Assembly: GCF_001422205.1 (NCBI RefSeq)
Contig: NZ_LMMJ01000004.1
Location: 49,693 to 113,692, forward strand
Source of the DNA: Curtobacterium sp. Leaf261
GTDB taxonomy: Bacteria; Actinomycetota; Actinomycetes; Actinomycetales; Microbacteriaceae
Direction: 5' to 3'
Length of the DNA: 64,000 nucleotides
Below the pieces are notes generated by a model. It was not told the origin of the DNA, did not search any database, and saw only the letters and a program-made list of their open reading frames with translations. This document shows, one piece after another, positions 26,452-35,137 of this stretch (its first letter is position 1; each line of letters begins with the position of its first letter). The translations under genes and the position numbers were made by a program.

Positions 26452-27417
26452 CTAGCCCTCGACTTCGCGCCGAGGCTTGGTCGGCTCCACGTGCGGCTTC
26501 GAGGGCCGGAGGATGAGGTACTCGGGCGTCGGCTCCACGCGGGCCTCCGGGTAGATGATCCTGATAGCTCGGAGGTGTCCCTCAAACGCCGCTTTGAACT
26601 TGTGTGGTTGCGAGTACTGGGCCCCGAACTGCAGGTTCAGATCGTTCCACTTGATGCGTGTGGGCTTGCGGAGGTAGAACATGCGATACGTCAGCCAGAG
26701 GTAGATGTCCATGCGCATCGCCGACTTGCCCAGCGCCTTCATGGCGTTGAGATCAATAGGAACGGGCGAGGAGACGATCGAGTCGTAGAACCGCTCTGAG
26801 AGGGTCACCGTCGACTGCCAAAGCCCTTCGTTGTCCTCGACGTCGTCCTTGCCGAACCAGAGGCGGACGCTGTCAGCGATGCGGAAGTACTCGATCGCCT
26901 CACCGTGACCGTCTGGTCGAATCTCCAGGCCTTCAACGCTGAGGTTCGCGCCGAACAGGCGACGCAGACCGTCCGCGACCCGCTTCGCGTCCCGGCCACC
27001 ATGTGCGAGGCCAATCTTCTCCATGAACGCTTTCATGGACCGGCCAAGCTCGAGCTGCTTGCTCTGCGTCAAGACCGCCTCGGTGGCCATCCAGTTCATC
27101 GCCTGCCGCGGCAGCACCCCGTAGGGATACGCAGGCGTCCGCTCCCCCGTATCGGCGTCTAACAGCAGTGCCGGCTGCATCATCAGTGACACCGAGCCGT
27201 TTCGCCGCTCCCAGTACGGGATGTTGCCGGGGTTGCGGTACGGGAGGGACACCTGCGCCCAGATGCGTGCCGAGTAGCCGATGTCCATGGCGTCCTCGTC
27301 ACCGCCTTCGAGGTTCGCTGCGTAGTTCACCAGACGCGCGGTCGTCTCGTCGATGCGAATTGGAGCGTCAGCGGGCACATCGATAAGTGTCAGCTCGGTT
27401 GCGAGGGTGTCGGTCAT
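26452..27417 (-). CDS. repA: RepA-type replication initiator
   Basis: A 321-residue initiator of the plasmid RepA/TrfA-like group. Recognisable blocks are IWAQVSLPYRNPGNIPYWERRNG, PYGVLPRQAMNWMATEAV, a RSMKAFMEKIGL helix, then LWQSTVTLSERFYDSIVSSP, PIDLNAMKAL and AMRMDIYLWLTYRM, typical of the C-terminal winged-helix that binds iterons. It lies immediately beside the iterons and reads away from parAB. ATG at 27417 is chosen because GGAAGG lies five bases upstream; an ATG at 27435 has none. One more iteron lies upstream, fitting autoregulation. Confidence 0.88.
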   Translation of the reverse strand: MTDTLATELTLIDVPADAPIRIDETTARLVNYAANLEGGDEDAMDIGYSARIWAQVSLPYRNPGNIPYWERRNGSVSLMMQPALLLDADTGERTPAYPYGVLPRQAMNWMATEAVLTQSKQLELGRSMKAFMEKIGLAHGGRDAKRVADGLRRLFGANLSVEGLEIRPDGHGEAIEYFRIADSVRLWFGKDDVEDNEGLWQSTVTLSERFYDSIVSSPVPIDLNAMKALGKSAMRMDIYLWLTYRMFYLRKPTRIKWNDLNLQFGAQYSQPHKFKAAFEGHLRAIRIIYPEARVEPTPEYLILRPSKPHVEPTKPRREVEG

Positions 27418-27546
27418 CAGGACCTTCCGGGGCATGATGGAAGCAGTGGTCGCGCGGAAGCGGACTTGGTCAGTGCGTCCCACCCGGCAGAGCGCACTGT
27501 GCCTGGCGCTCCCCCATCCGAGTTGGTACCCGCACAGCGTGGCTGC

Positions 27547-27563
27547 GGATCAGATACCCACGT
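27547..27563 (+). repeat. Solitary iteron upstream of repA
   Basis: GGATCAGATACCCACGT differs from the array consensus by two bases. It lies 130 bases before the repA start, in the repA/parB intergenic region, where it could serve for autorepression or handcuffing. No gene fills 27436-27671. Confidence 0.75.
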
Positions 27564-27671
27564 CGGAACTTGCTCGGCGTGTCGCAGGGTTCCTTGCTGG
27601 CAGCGGTACGGATGCATGCCTTCTGATCCAGGTGGTCCCTTCGACATTGCCGTCGGAGCTGACCGCGGTCG

Positions 27672-28337
27672 TCATTCCGTTCGGCGGATGGGACGACCCC
27701 GAGGTGCCTGCTTCTGGCGCTGCGGGAACGGCTGACCGTTGTTGTACGTGTCCTCGAGACGCTTGGTCTCGTCCATATAGATGCGAACCAGGATGTCCTT
27801 CGGGGTGACGTAACCCTCGTTGAGCATCGCAGCAGCGAACGCGTTGTTGAACTTGTCTCGGTCACCGCGTCGAACCTCAAACGTCACCTTCACGATGTCG
27901 TCCGGGTGCTCCGCCCCCGTGTCACCGTCACGACGCCGCGTGTACGGCGTCGACGGCACCGGCACCGCCTGAGCGGCCGTAACCGGAGCCGGCTGCACCG
28001 GCGGGAGGGCTATCGTACCGGTCGGCTGTGGTGCGACAGGTTGCTCGGGAACATCCGACGGTCGCGGAACCTGCTCGACGGGCGAGAACGGCGAGAGCTC
28101 CCCCACTGCCACAGCCTTGGAGTCGAAGGTATCCGTCGCTTCGGGAGGCGACGCGATGGTCTGCTGCACCGTGCGGTGAGGGGCGGGCGGAGGTGGGCCT
28201 ACGGTGCGCGTTGGTTCTTGCGTCACCTGCTGCTCCTGCTGCTGAGCCGCGCGGTTTGCGCGCAACAGTGAAGCCGCCCCTCCCCCGCTGCTCGGCCGCT
28301 GCGGTGGACCAGCAATCGTTCGAGCGTCCTCAGACAT
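27672..28337 (-). CDS. ParB-like centromere-binding partition protein
   Basis: A 221-residue protein directly after parA, overlapping it by eight bases. Residues 1-140 are Pro/Gln/Ala-rich and probably disordered. The folded part is C-terminal: VKVTFEVRRGDRDKFNNAFAAAMLNEGYVTPKDILVRIYMDETKRLEDTY would suit a ribbon-helix-helix or short wHTH DNA-binding domain; it is not the classical ParB/Spo0J type. Position and size fit a type Ib-like partition adaptor that binds the repeats upstream of parA. Confidence 0.7.
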   Translation of the reverse strand: MSEDARTIAGPPQRPSSGGGAASLLRANRAAQQQEQQVTQEPTRTVGPPPPAPHRTVQQTIASPPEATDTFDSKAVAVGELSPFSPVEQVPRPSDVPEQPVAPQPTGTIALPPVQPAPVTAAQAVPVPSTPYTRRRDGDTGAEHPDDIVKVTFEVRRGDRDKFNNAFAAAMLNEGYVTPKDILVRIYMDETKRLEDTYNNGQPFPQRQKQAPRGRPIRRTE

Positions 28338-29283
28338 GCGACCCCTCCGTCTCTGCAGCCTCTGCCTCAGCGGTAGTCAACCGCGCGGTAAGTTCCTGCG
28401 TCACTGCGTAGAGGCTGTCAGCGACGTTCCCGGCAGCCTGCGGGCCAGCGGAGATGTGCTTGGCGCCACGACGGAGTGCCTCGTACCACTTCTCCTGCTT
28501 CTGGACGCTCTTCTCCAGCTCGTGAACGAGGACCCGCTTCTTCCGAGCGGCCTTCGCGGTTGCACCGGAGTGGCGGACGTAGCTGGTGAAGATGAACTTC
28601 CGCGCCTTCTCGCTCTCAAGGGCCTCGACGACATCGTCGGAGAACTCTTGACGCACCTTGGTTTCCGAGGTGCTCGAGTCGAAGTTGACGACGCCGAGGA
28701 GGTCCACTTCAGGGTTGATGTCCACGACCTTGTCGAGGCGTCGAGCTGTGAGACGTAAGCCGTCGATGCTCGCGTCGTCAGCCTTCGCCGGGATGAGGAT
28801 GTACCGAGCAGCGGCGACGGCGAGCATCTGGATGCTGTCGATGTTTGGCGGGCAGTCAAGGAGGATGAGGTCGTAGTTGTCGCCGATGGCTGCGAGCGAC
28901 CTCGCGAGACTGAGCCGAGCGGCCGTGCCCTCGGAGCCGGACTGGCTCATTCGCGGGCTGATTCCCTTGTCGAGGATCTCGATGTGCTCTCCCCCGGGCA
29001 GGACGTCCAGGTTCGGGCGAACGTTCTTCAGCGGGATGAGAGTGTCACCGAACAGGACTGACTTCGACAGCGCGCTGCCTTTGTCGTCACCGTCGGTGTG
29101 GCGGTACCCGAGGTCGAGACCGAGGTTGCCCTGTGGGTCAAGCTCGAGGATGAGCACCCGCCAGTTTGCTTCTGCGAGGATGCCGCCGATGTTGGCGCAG
29201 AGCGTCGTCTTGCCGACGCCGCCTTTGTTGTTGATGACGGCTACGACTCGTTGAAGTGATGATCGGTCCAAGGTGAGTGACAT
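28330..29283 (-). CDS. parA: ParA partition ATPase
   Basis: A 317-residue ParA. Deviant Walker A: NNKGGVGKTT (residues 18-27); A' motif: LELDPQGNLGLDLG; Walker B: DLILLDCPPN. It lacks a long N-terminal DNA-binding extension, so it resembles type Ib ParA, and it forms an operon with the 27672 gene. ATG 29283 with GGAG upstream is preferred to a longer frame that translates the upstream repeats (SPVSPVSPVS). The repeat array lies directly upstream. Confidence 0.93.
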   Translation of the reverse strand: MSLTLDRSSLQRVVAVINNKGGVGKTTLCANIGGILAEANWRVLILELDPQGNLGLDLGYRHTDGDDKGSALSKSVLFGDTLIPLKNVRPNLDVLPGGEHIEILDKGISPRMSQSGSEGTAARLSLARSLAAIGDNYDLILLDCPPNIDSIQMLAVAAARYILIPAKADDASIDGLRLTARRLDKVVDINPEVDLLGVVNFDSSTSETKVRQEFSDDVVEALESEKARKFIFTSYVRHSGATAKAARKKRVLVHELEKSVQKQEKWYEALRRGAKHISAGPQAAGNVADSLYAVTQELTARLTTAEAEAAETEGSHV

Positions 29284-29317
29284 CTGCTGCTCCGCGGGTA
29301 TCGGAGTCTCCCTGCTG

Positions 29318-29945
29318 GCTGGTGAGACTGGTGAGACTGGTGAGACTGGTGAGGCTGGTCTGGCTGGTGAGCCGCTCCTGTCTGCACTCACACTTCCCAT
29401 CCTAACCGGTCTCGCCAGTGTCACCTGTCACGTCGGCGAAACTGTTTTGCGCTCACCGGCGTCACTGGTGACGGAGGTGACTCCGGTGAGCACTCACTGG
29501 TGACAAAGGTTTTGCTGGTGAATGACAGGTCACTCGCGACTGAATGGCGTCGCCGGTATGACCAGTGAACGCTGACCGGTCTCACCAGTGTCACCAGGCA
29601 GCGGCATTTCGCTCGTACCGATTGAACAGCAACTTGGGGGGACGGGCCCACCAGGGGGGTTTAACTCGTCTACAGGGGCGCTGAGCGCACCGCCACCGTT
29701 TATCGGAGACTGCTTCGCGATCCCGGCTGCATTCGCGGCCACCGTCGCCTCCCCAGCGAGACTGGTGAAGCTGGTCAGCCAGGTTGGCTTGGACGGGTTT
29801 GACCAGCGGCACCAGTGTGACCAGTGTCACCAGTGATGTGTGTCACCTGTGTCGCCTGTGTTACCAGTGTCACCATTGTAACCATTGTCACCAGTCATGA
29901 GTGTGACCAGTGTGACCCGTGTCACCAGCGCCACCAGCGCCAGCA
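29318..29945. repeat. Centromere-like (parS) repeat array upstream of parA
   Basis: Dozens of copies of a 9-bp unit, CACCAGTGT/CTGGTGA(G/C)A, in both orientations. In 29325-29375 CTGGTGAGA repeats head to tail; 29415-29600 has mixed inverted pairs (GTCACTGGTGAC); 29755-29945 runs as GTGTGACCAGTGTCACCAG and variants. Between them, 29605-29755, lies non-repetitive sequence. Frames through the array are low-complexity artefacts. ParB-like proteins of type Ib systems bind such iterated sites near the par promoter, so this is the candidate centromere. Confidence 0.7.
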
Positions 29946-30309
29946 GTCGAGAGTCGAATGTAGCTCGACAGTGACCGCGCGCGACGATCGAGCTTCGTCA
30001 CAACCGGCGTGTCCCCAGGCCGGCGCGCCGACAGCACCGATTTGAACCCCGGTTGATATCACCGAGTATTTGCCATTCCCTTGTGGGTGAACACCCGATC
30101 GGTGGCTACGCCGAGCACGATGAGAGCGTCGGTCTGCGCCGTGAGGTCTCGACCGTCCGTCGACACGCGGGCGTGGCACAGGGGCCATCCGCTGTCCATG
30201 CCGACAGTCTCACCTACGGCACCATCACCGGAATCAATTTCGGGCTACGCATCCGGACACGGGACGACCGCACGAACCCGGGGGAGTGGTGCATCTTGTC
30301 GGCTGTCCA

Positions 30310-30328
30310 GTAGGCGATCGGCTATCGA
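30310..30328. repeat. Dispersed CGATCG palindrome, copy 1
   Basis: GTAGGCGATCGGCTATCGA just beyond the 3' end of the sigma-partner gene (stop at 30335). First of at least eleven related sites across 30-55 kb. The stretch 29946-30334 holds no gene. Confidence 0.6.
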
Positions 30329-30334
30329 ACGCGG

Positions 30335-30835
30335 TCATCCCTCGATTGGGTTGCTCGTGCCCCGTGCGGCGCAGTAGGCGTCGATGTTGCTGGGGCCGTC
30401 GGTCGTGCGGTCGTAGGGGAAGGCGGCGTAGCTGCCGTCGTCGAGGCGGCAGGCGACCAGGCCCGGTATCTGCATGCCGTTCAGCCGCTCGCCGGCGGTC
30501 AGGTTGCCGTTGAGCCATGCCCCGGCGCAGTTCCCAAGCGCGATGCCCGCCTTCGACGTATCGGGGCTCTCGGATGCCGTGGTTCCGCCTCGTTGCGTGC
30601 TGACGTCGACCGTGGTCGAGGTGGGTGAGTCGGTTGCGTAGCAGTGGGCGGTACCGCTGTTGTGCGCTTCCGTGACCGCTGATGCTGCAGCCGTGCCCCC
30701 ACTGATCAGTGCGACACCGCCGATGAGAACGGCGGCCGCGGAGCACAGCTGGATCTTCCTACGGGTAGTTCCCCTGCGCACCCGACTGTGGATGCGGCCG
30801 GATGCGCCGGCAGGAAGCGGTGGCAACGCGTTCAT
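30335..30835 (-). CDS. Single-pass membrane protein paired with an ECF sigma factor
   Basis: A 166-residue protein: basic cytoplasmic N-terminus of about 28 residues (RIHSRVRRGTTRRK), one membrane helix (AAAVLIGGVALISGGTAAAS), and an outer domain with three cysteines (HCYATD, GNCAGAW, VACRLDD and AYCAARG give four in all). It overlaps the sigma gene by an ATGA. Position suggests an anti-sigma or sensor, but the N-terminal tail is far shorter than a zinc-binding anti-sigma domain and has no HxxxCxxC motif. It may instead be a target or a non-canonical partner. Confidence 0.7.
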   Translation of the reverse strand: MNALPPLPAGASGRIHSRVRRGTTRRKIQLCSAAAVLIGGVALISGGTAAASAVTEAHNSGTAHCYATDSPTSTTVDVSTQRGGTTASESPDTSKAGIALGNCAGAWLNGNLTAGERLNGMQIPGLVACRLDDGSYAAFPYDRTTDGPSNIDAYCAARGTSNPIEG

Positions 30836-31437
30836 TGGTGGTCCTCCTGGAACGAAGCGAGCGAGGTGCGGAGTTGTTTCCTGAGCCGTGAGAGCCGGTT
30901 GCGGACTGCTCCGTGCGCCAACCCAAGCGAGGTCGCGGCGGCGTCGTAGCTGAGTCCTTCTTCGATGCAGAGCGTGAAGATCGCCCGGTCTACGTCGGAC
31001 AACTCCGCGACTGCGGTCCGGATGGCTGCACTGAGTTCCGCACGCTCAGCCAGAAGCTCGACGGATGTGGTTTCGCACCCCTCCTGCTCGGCGTCGATCG
31101 GTGCGACAGGGTGGCGTCGGATGGTGCGGAGGCGGTTCTGCGCGAGGTACCGCGCAGAAGCCACAATCCACGGGGCAAGTGCTGTGCCTCGAAGCTCCAC
31201 CTGGCGCCTCTTCCGCCAGAGGAGCACGAACGTATCCGCCGTGACCTCCTCCGCGTCACCGTGGACGCCAATGATGGCGTACGCGGTCCAGTACGCCAGC
31301 CGCTCGTACCGGTTCACCGCAGCATCGAGTGCACCCGTCTCGTTCCTTTGCAACGACGCCAGCACCGCTGTGTCGTCTGCGACCGTGTGATCGCGCCTCA
31401 GTGCATCCATCAGCTCCCCTGCCGACATCATCCTCAT
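30832..31437 (-). CDS. ECF-type RNA polymerase sigma factor
   Basis: A 201-residue sigma-70 family factor with region 2 (ALDAAVNRYERLAYWTAYAIIG, then DAEEVTADTFVLLWRKR) and region 4 (LSDVDRAIFTLCIEEGLSY, then LGLAHGAVRNRLSRLRKQLR). Several Met codons are clustered at the start; ATG 31437 is the outermost of the group. It is cotranscribed with the membrane protein. Its regulon cannot be read from here. A CGATCG palindrome lies 38 bases upstream. Confidence 0.9.
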   Translation of the reverse strand: MRMMSAGELMDALRRDHTVADDTAVLASLQRNETGALDAAVNRYERLAYWTAYAIIGVHGDAEEVTADTFVLLWRKRRQVELRGTALAPWIVASARYLAQNRLRTIRRHPVAPIDAEQEGCETTSVELLAERAELSAAIRTAVAELSDVDRAIFTLCIEEGLSYDAAATSLGLAHGAVRNRLSRLRKQLRTSLASFQEDHQ

Positions 31438-31474
31438 CCAGGGATGTCCGACGTCGCCGGATCGTCTCGATGTT

Positions 31475-31496
31475 CCGATAGCCGATCGGCTAGCGG
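31475..31496. repeat. Dispersed CGATCG palindrome, copy 2
   Basis: CCGATAGCCGATCG followed by GCTAGCGG: a 22-bp palindrome with one mismatched pair, located between divergent genes rather than after a stop. Confidence 0.7.
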
Positions 31497-31640
31497 ACGA
31501 GCTGATCTGCCTGCCGCGGTGCAGAGTGGTGGACGTGCAAGCGAACATCGCAGAGGTGACGGTCTGCGCATTGCCCTTCGCGGGACGAACGCAGGCGACG
31601 GACCATGGTGAGTTGCTCAGATGAATCCTCGGAGGGACAG

Positions 31641-32075
31641 ATGTTCAGTACGCAGCATGCGGCCTTGATTGATGCCACCCGCGCGGCCACCGTGCCGACG
31701 TGGAGCGACCGTGCCCTGCTGGGATGCTTGGAGAAACTCCGCGACGGCGGACCCACTGAATGGCAGCTGGTCACCGTGCACGATGCGTGGCCGCTTCAGG
31801 AAGTCGACGGCTTCTGCGTCGTCTACACCTCCCCTTGGGGACCACAGGTGGGCGTGCGGGTGACCAGAGACACACCGTCCGGTGCACCGTTCTACCCGTC
31901 AGGGCTCTACGCCCAACCGCTCTCCGGTGGCGACCCCACCGCTGAGGAGTTCGGACAGGAAATCGCGGACTTGGGCATCGCGGAACCGCTTGGTTCCCGC
32001 GGGAGTCGGCTTGTCATGGACGGAACAGGTCTGGGGTGGTGGGGCGACGCTCCACTGCCAGGAACCCACGATTAG
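31641..32075 (+). CDS. Hypothetical soluble protein
   Basis: A 144-residue acidic protein with no family I recognise. It looks well folded (WQLVTVHDAWPLQEVDGFCV, then YTSPWGPQVGVRV, then EEFGQEIADLGIAEPLG). ATG 31641 follows GGAGGG by about four bases. It is divergent from the sigma gene. The TAG stop is followed by GTCGGCGAGGTACTG, perhaps a decayed copy of the dispersed palindrome. 32076-32259 holds nothing clear. Confidence 0.65.
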   Translation: MFSTQHAALIDATRAATVPTWSDRALLGCLEKLRDGGPTEWQLVTVHDAWPLQEVDGFCVVYTSPWGPQVGVRVTRDTPSGAPFYPSGLYAQPLSGGDPTAEEFGQEIADLGIAEPLGSRGSRLVMDGTGLGWWGDAPLPGTHD

Positions 32076-32259
32076 TCGGCGAGGTACTGCTCCTCCCAAC
32101 CGTCAACACTCACCGACTCCTATCGCTCGTCGGTTCGGTCACCGGTGCCAAGGCGCTGGTGAGGACAGAGGCGACCGCTCAGGGATTGGCTACTGAGCCG
32201 ATGACGTACCGCTCCTCCGTCGCCGGCGCGCGCGAACATTCACGAACGCGGGCGCTATG

Positions 32260-33792
32260 TCAGCCGTAAGAAGGAGCCAACCGAGCGCCGGTAAAACTAC
32301 GGGGCGCGATGATGAAGACCTTGCGCAGCTGAGCGACGGACGCATCCGCGGCTCCCGCTTCGTGCTCGGCAATCCAGATGCGCTCATGTGTCTGACGCGA
32401 CCGATACCACTGTCGCCGCCAGTGCCCGCGGACGCTCCAACGGCCGATCCGAGCTCTTCCTGCTTCACCCTCCGATGCCCCCTGTCCCGACGCAGAGCGG
32501 GTCGGGTAGATGAGCCGCACGCCATGGTCGACCCGTGATTCGGGAGCGTGACCAGTGTTCTCTCGCTGCAAGGATGTTCCTTCTCCAGCAGTTCCGAATG
32601 GTTCGCGGACCGGTACGAGCTCGAGCATCCCCGCCAGGCATGCGCCAAGGCCGATCAGTGGTGCGGAAGCGGACGAGAAGCTGTCATCGTCATCACAGCG
32701 CAGTTCTTCAACAGCAGTCCCGTGCACTTCGAGTACCGGTCCATCCCCGGTGGAGTGAACCGTGAACTCCACGGACGTCAGTCGCAGGCGCTCGGCTTCC
32801 TCACGCCACGACAACACCCGCCAGAACGCCCCGGCGCCAAGGGGCGACACGATTGGCTGCAAGCTCACTCCCGCCGGGGACGGCAGGTCATCGCTGGCGA
32901 GCCCAGAGACCGTCCGTGTCGCCGCGGCCAAGGCACGCGCGTGCGTCGCCGGCACGAGGAACAGAGATCCGTCAACAGCGGACTCACGTAGGAGCTCCTC
33001 AGCCTCGGTTGCCGCGGAACTGGGACCAGCGGTGAAGAGGTCGATGAGCGCAGGCATCGATCGCGGCAACTGCTGCATGAGGTCACCCGCGCGGTCAGCT
33101 CGGGATCCAGCGAGCCCGAGTACCGGATGCACTGTTGGCACATGCCCACGAGCCTCAAGCGCGCTCACCAGTCGACGCGCGACACCCGGCGGCAAGGAAC
33201 TCTGTGGGCCCCTGACGAACTCGCCGATGAGTTTCAGCACTCTCAACGCTTCTGTGGACGGGACGCCGTAATCGCCCGCCACTTCGAACACCCGACGGCG
33301 CGCGTCCCGGTCAGCCTCCGGAAGGACACGCTCACCCGCGAACGCCCGACGCCGCTGCGGCTGCTCTCGAGCACGCGCTCGCGCTTGACGCGCTTCAGCA
33401 CGGCTGGGGACCGCCGCCTGCTCGGAGCCACGGCACGCGAGCTGGCCGCCGGCTTCGCCCTCCCTGCTCGTGACCACCCGATGCGGCGCCAGTCGCCCTT
33501 CAATGGTCACCGGCACCATGAACCGACACACGACGCAGCGAGACTCTCGATCGGACAGCGGCGGATGATCGCGGCTCAGCTGCAACGACGGTGTCGCGGC
33601 GGCCCGGACCCGCGACTGCGCCCGAGGGAGCTCGACCGCGCCGCGGTCCGCTGCAGGCTTCGCTCCGCCCGCCCACGGCAGACCCACGGACCCCTCGCAC
33701 CGCTCGCCCGTCGCGTTGTAATGCACACTCATGGTCCGAGCAGACGTCAAGAGGTGATCCTCACGACAGACATCGCAGCGGGCAGACAGCAT
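32260..33792 (-). CDS. Large hypothetical protein with N-terminal CxxC pairs and a C-terminal HWRRQW motif
   Basis: A 510-residue protein. CDVC (6-9) with a later Cys and CVVC (about 86-89) suggest zinc-binding. A long helical middle follows (RRVFEVAGDYGVPSTEALRV, LMQQLPRSMPALIDLF). The C-terminal region holds VRGHWRRQWYRSRQTHERIW, a motif I associate with uncharacterised plasmid and phage proteins where it ends a YxRGHWRxQWY...IWI domain. No catalytic motif is visible. ATG at 33792 has no Shine-Dalgarno. A nucleic-acid or mobile-element role is only a guess. Confidence 0.6.
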   Translation of the reverse strand: MLSARCDVCREDHLLTSARTMSVHYNATGERCEGSVGLPWAGGAKPAADRGAVELPRAQSRVRAAATPSLQLSRDHPPLSDRESRCVVCRFMVPVTIEGRLAPHRVVTSREGEAGGQLACRGSEQAAVPSRAEARQARARAREQPQRRRAFAGERVLPEADRDARRRVFEVAGDYGVPSTEALRVLKLIGEFVRGPQSSLPPGVARRLVSALEARGHVPTVHPVLGLAGSRADRAGDLMQQLPRSMPALIDLFTAGPSSAATEAEELLRESAVDGSLFLVPATHARALAAATRTVSGLASDDLPSPAGVSLQPIVSPLGAGAFWRVLSWREEAERLRLTSVEFTVHSTGDGPVLEVHGTAVEELRCDDDDSFSSASAPLIGLGACLAGMLELVPVREPFGTAGEGTSLQRENTGHAPESRVDHGVRLIYPTRSASGQGASEGEAGRARIGRWSVRGHWRRQWYRSRQTHERIWIAEHEAGAADASVAQLRKVFIIAPRSFTGARLAPSYG

Positions 33793-33945
33793 GCTTCAAC
33801 GTTTCACGCGCCACCGACAAGCAACGCTAACCGACTGCGTCTCGATAGCCGGTGGTGCGCCGGGCGCCGATGGCGCGTGAGAGTCTGCCCGGAAGAGGAT
33901 GATTACTGGCGGAGGGTCGGCGGGACGCTATCCGTGGTGTCCTGC

Positions 33946-35013
33946 TCAGTCGAGAGTGATCGCGATGAGACCTCCGATTCCGACGAGGTACAGCAGCACC
34001 ACGATGAGGGAGTCCACGCCCATCCCGAAGATGTGGTTCTTCGGCCGGAACACGAGTCCGACGGCGTAGACGACGGTGAGGAGCGCGGCAAGGGCAGTGA
34101 GGAAGATGTCGCTGGCGTTCGCTTGTGGTAGCACTGCTTTGCCGGAGATGACGGTCGCGACGAGGAACAGCACGGGCAAGAACGCGTTCCCGCCGAAGAT
34201 GTCGCTCATGGCGAGGTTGTCGTCGCCTTGTTTGATCGCCTGCAGGCCCGTCGAGATCTCGGGCAGGCTTGTCGCCAACGCGAGGACCGTTGCACCGAAC
34301 AGCACCCCGGAGAAGCCGATCTGCGTCGACGCAGCGTCGCCGGCGCGTTCGAGCACCACACCGGCGACGAGGGTCGCTAACGCGGAGACGCCGAAGATGA
34401 CTGACGCTTTCCCGGTACTCATCGTGCTCCCGTCACCGTGCGTCCGTGTGCGGTGCTTGCTGGGGTGTGGGGTTGTGGTATCGGGTGCCTTCCCGTCTTC
34501 GTGCCACGGCAGGCCCTTGCTTGCTCGTTGCACCAGAAGCAGGCCCACGAGCCAGATCACGGCGATGAGGACAACGTCGGGAGTCAGCCGAGCGATGACG
34601 AGATCGGATGGGAGCTGGCTGCCGGCGATGACGACGGCGAGGACAGCGACTACGACGACGGCTTCAAGGACGAGCGTTAGGGACGCTGCCCGGTAGGTGA
34701 TGGGCGTGACGCCTTTGCCGCGCTTGCCGAACGAGTCGAGGATGACGATGACGACGGTCTGTAAGGCGATGCCGCCGAGGATGTTCCCGGCAGCGACCTC
34801 GAGCGACCCCGACGCCGCGGCGCTGACGGTGATGGCGATCTCGGGCAGGTTTGTCGCGACCGCTAGCACAATGAGGCCGCCGAGGGCGCTTCCGAGGTGG
34901 AGCCGGTTATCAAGGACGTCCGTGGTTTTCGACAGTTGGATCCCGGCGAACCAGATCACTGCCCCGCCCGCGACGAAGATTAAGACGAGCAGCCAGAGTG
35001 GGAGGGAGTCCAT
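33946..35013 (-). CDS. Cation/Ca2+ antiporter (CaCA family)
   Basis: A 355-residue membrane protein with about ten helices in two halves. The alpha repeats carry the family signature twice: LIVLAVATNLPEIAIT with GNILGGIALQ, and LALATSLPEISTG with DIFGGNAFLP. The acidic residue in each repeat binds the cation. A charged cytoplasmic loop (DTTTPHPSKHRTRTHGDG) separates the halves. It would exchange Ca2+ for Na+ or H+ and so could use a rhodopsin-generated gradient. Start ATG 35013, with GGAG rather far upstream; TTG 35025 is possible. Confidence 0.9.
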   Translation of the reverse strand: MDSLPLWLLVLIFVAGGAVIWFAGIQLSKTTDVLDNRLHLGSALGGLIVLAVATNLPEIAITVSAAASGSLEVAAGNILGGIALQTVVIVILDSFGKRGKGVTPITYRAASLTLVLEAVVVVAVLAVVIAGSQLPSDLVIARLTPDVVLIAVIWLVGLLLVQRASKGLPWHEDGKAPDTTTPHPSKHRTRTHGDGSTMSTGKASVIFGVSALATLVAGVVLERAGDAASTQIGFSGVLFGATVLALATSLPEISTGLQAIKQGDDNLAMSDIFGGNAFLPVLFLVATVISGKAVLPQANASDIFLTALAALLTVVYAVGLVFRPKNHIFGMGVDSLIVVLLYLVGIGGLIAITLD

Positions 35014-35137
35014 GCGGCCATGCAACTCCAGCGGCGCCGCGGACCGTGATCACGCCGAAGCGCTCAAGGGATAGCAGTGCGTACGTGCCTGGCTGGTCGA
35101 GACGTTCCTCGGGTGGCCGGTTGGAGAGAGCTGTCGG

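Noticed and set aside
29325..29375. Possible phase-variable short tandem repeat in parA
   Set aside because: The CTGGTGAGA run lies upstream of the supported parA start (ATG 29283) and belongs to the wider centromere-like array.
29824..30045. Open frames through the repeats upstream of parA (Cys/Val/Thr-rich product)
   Set aside because: The sequence is a direct translation of the 9-bp repeat units, in several frames and both strands; no start signal.
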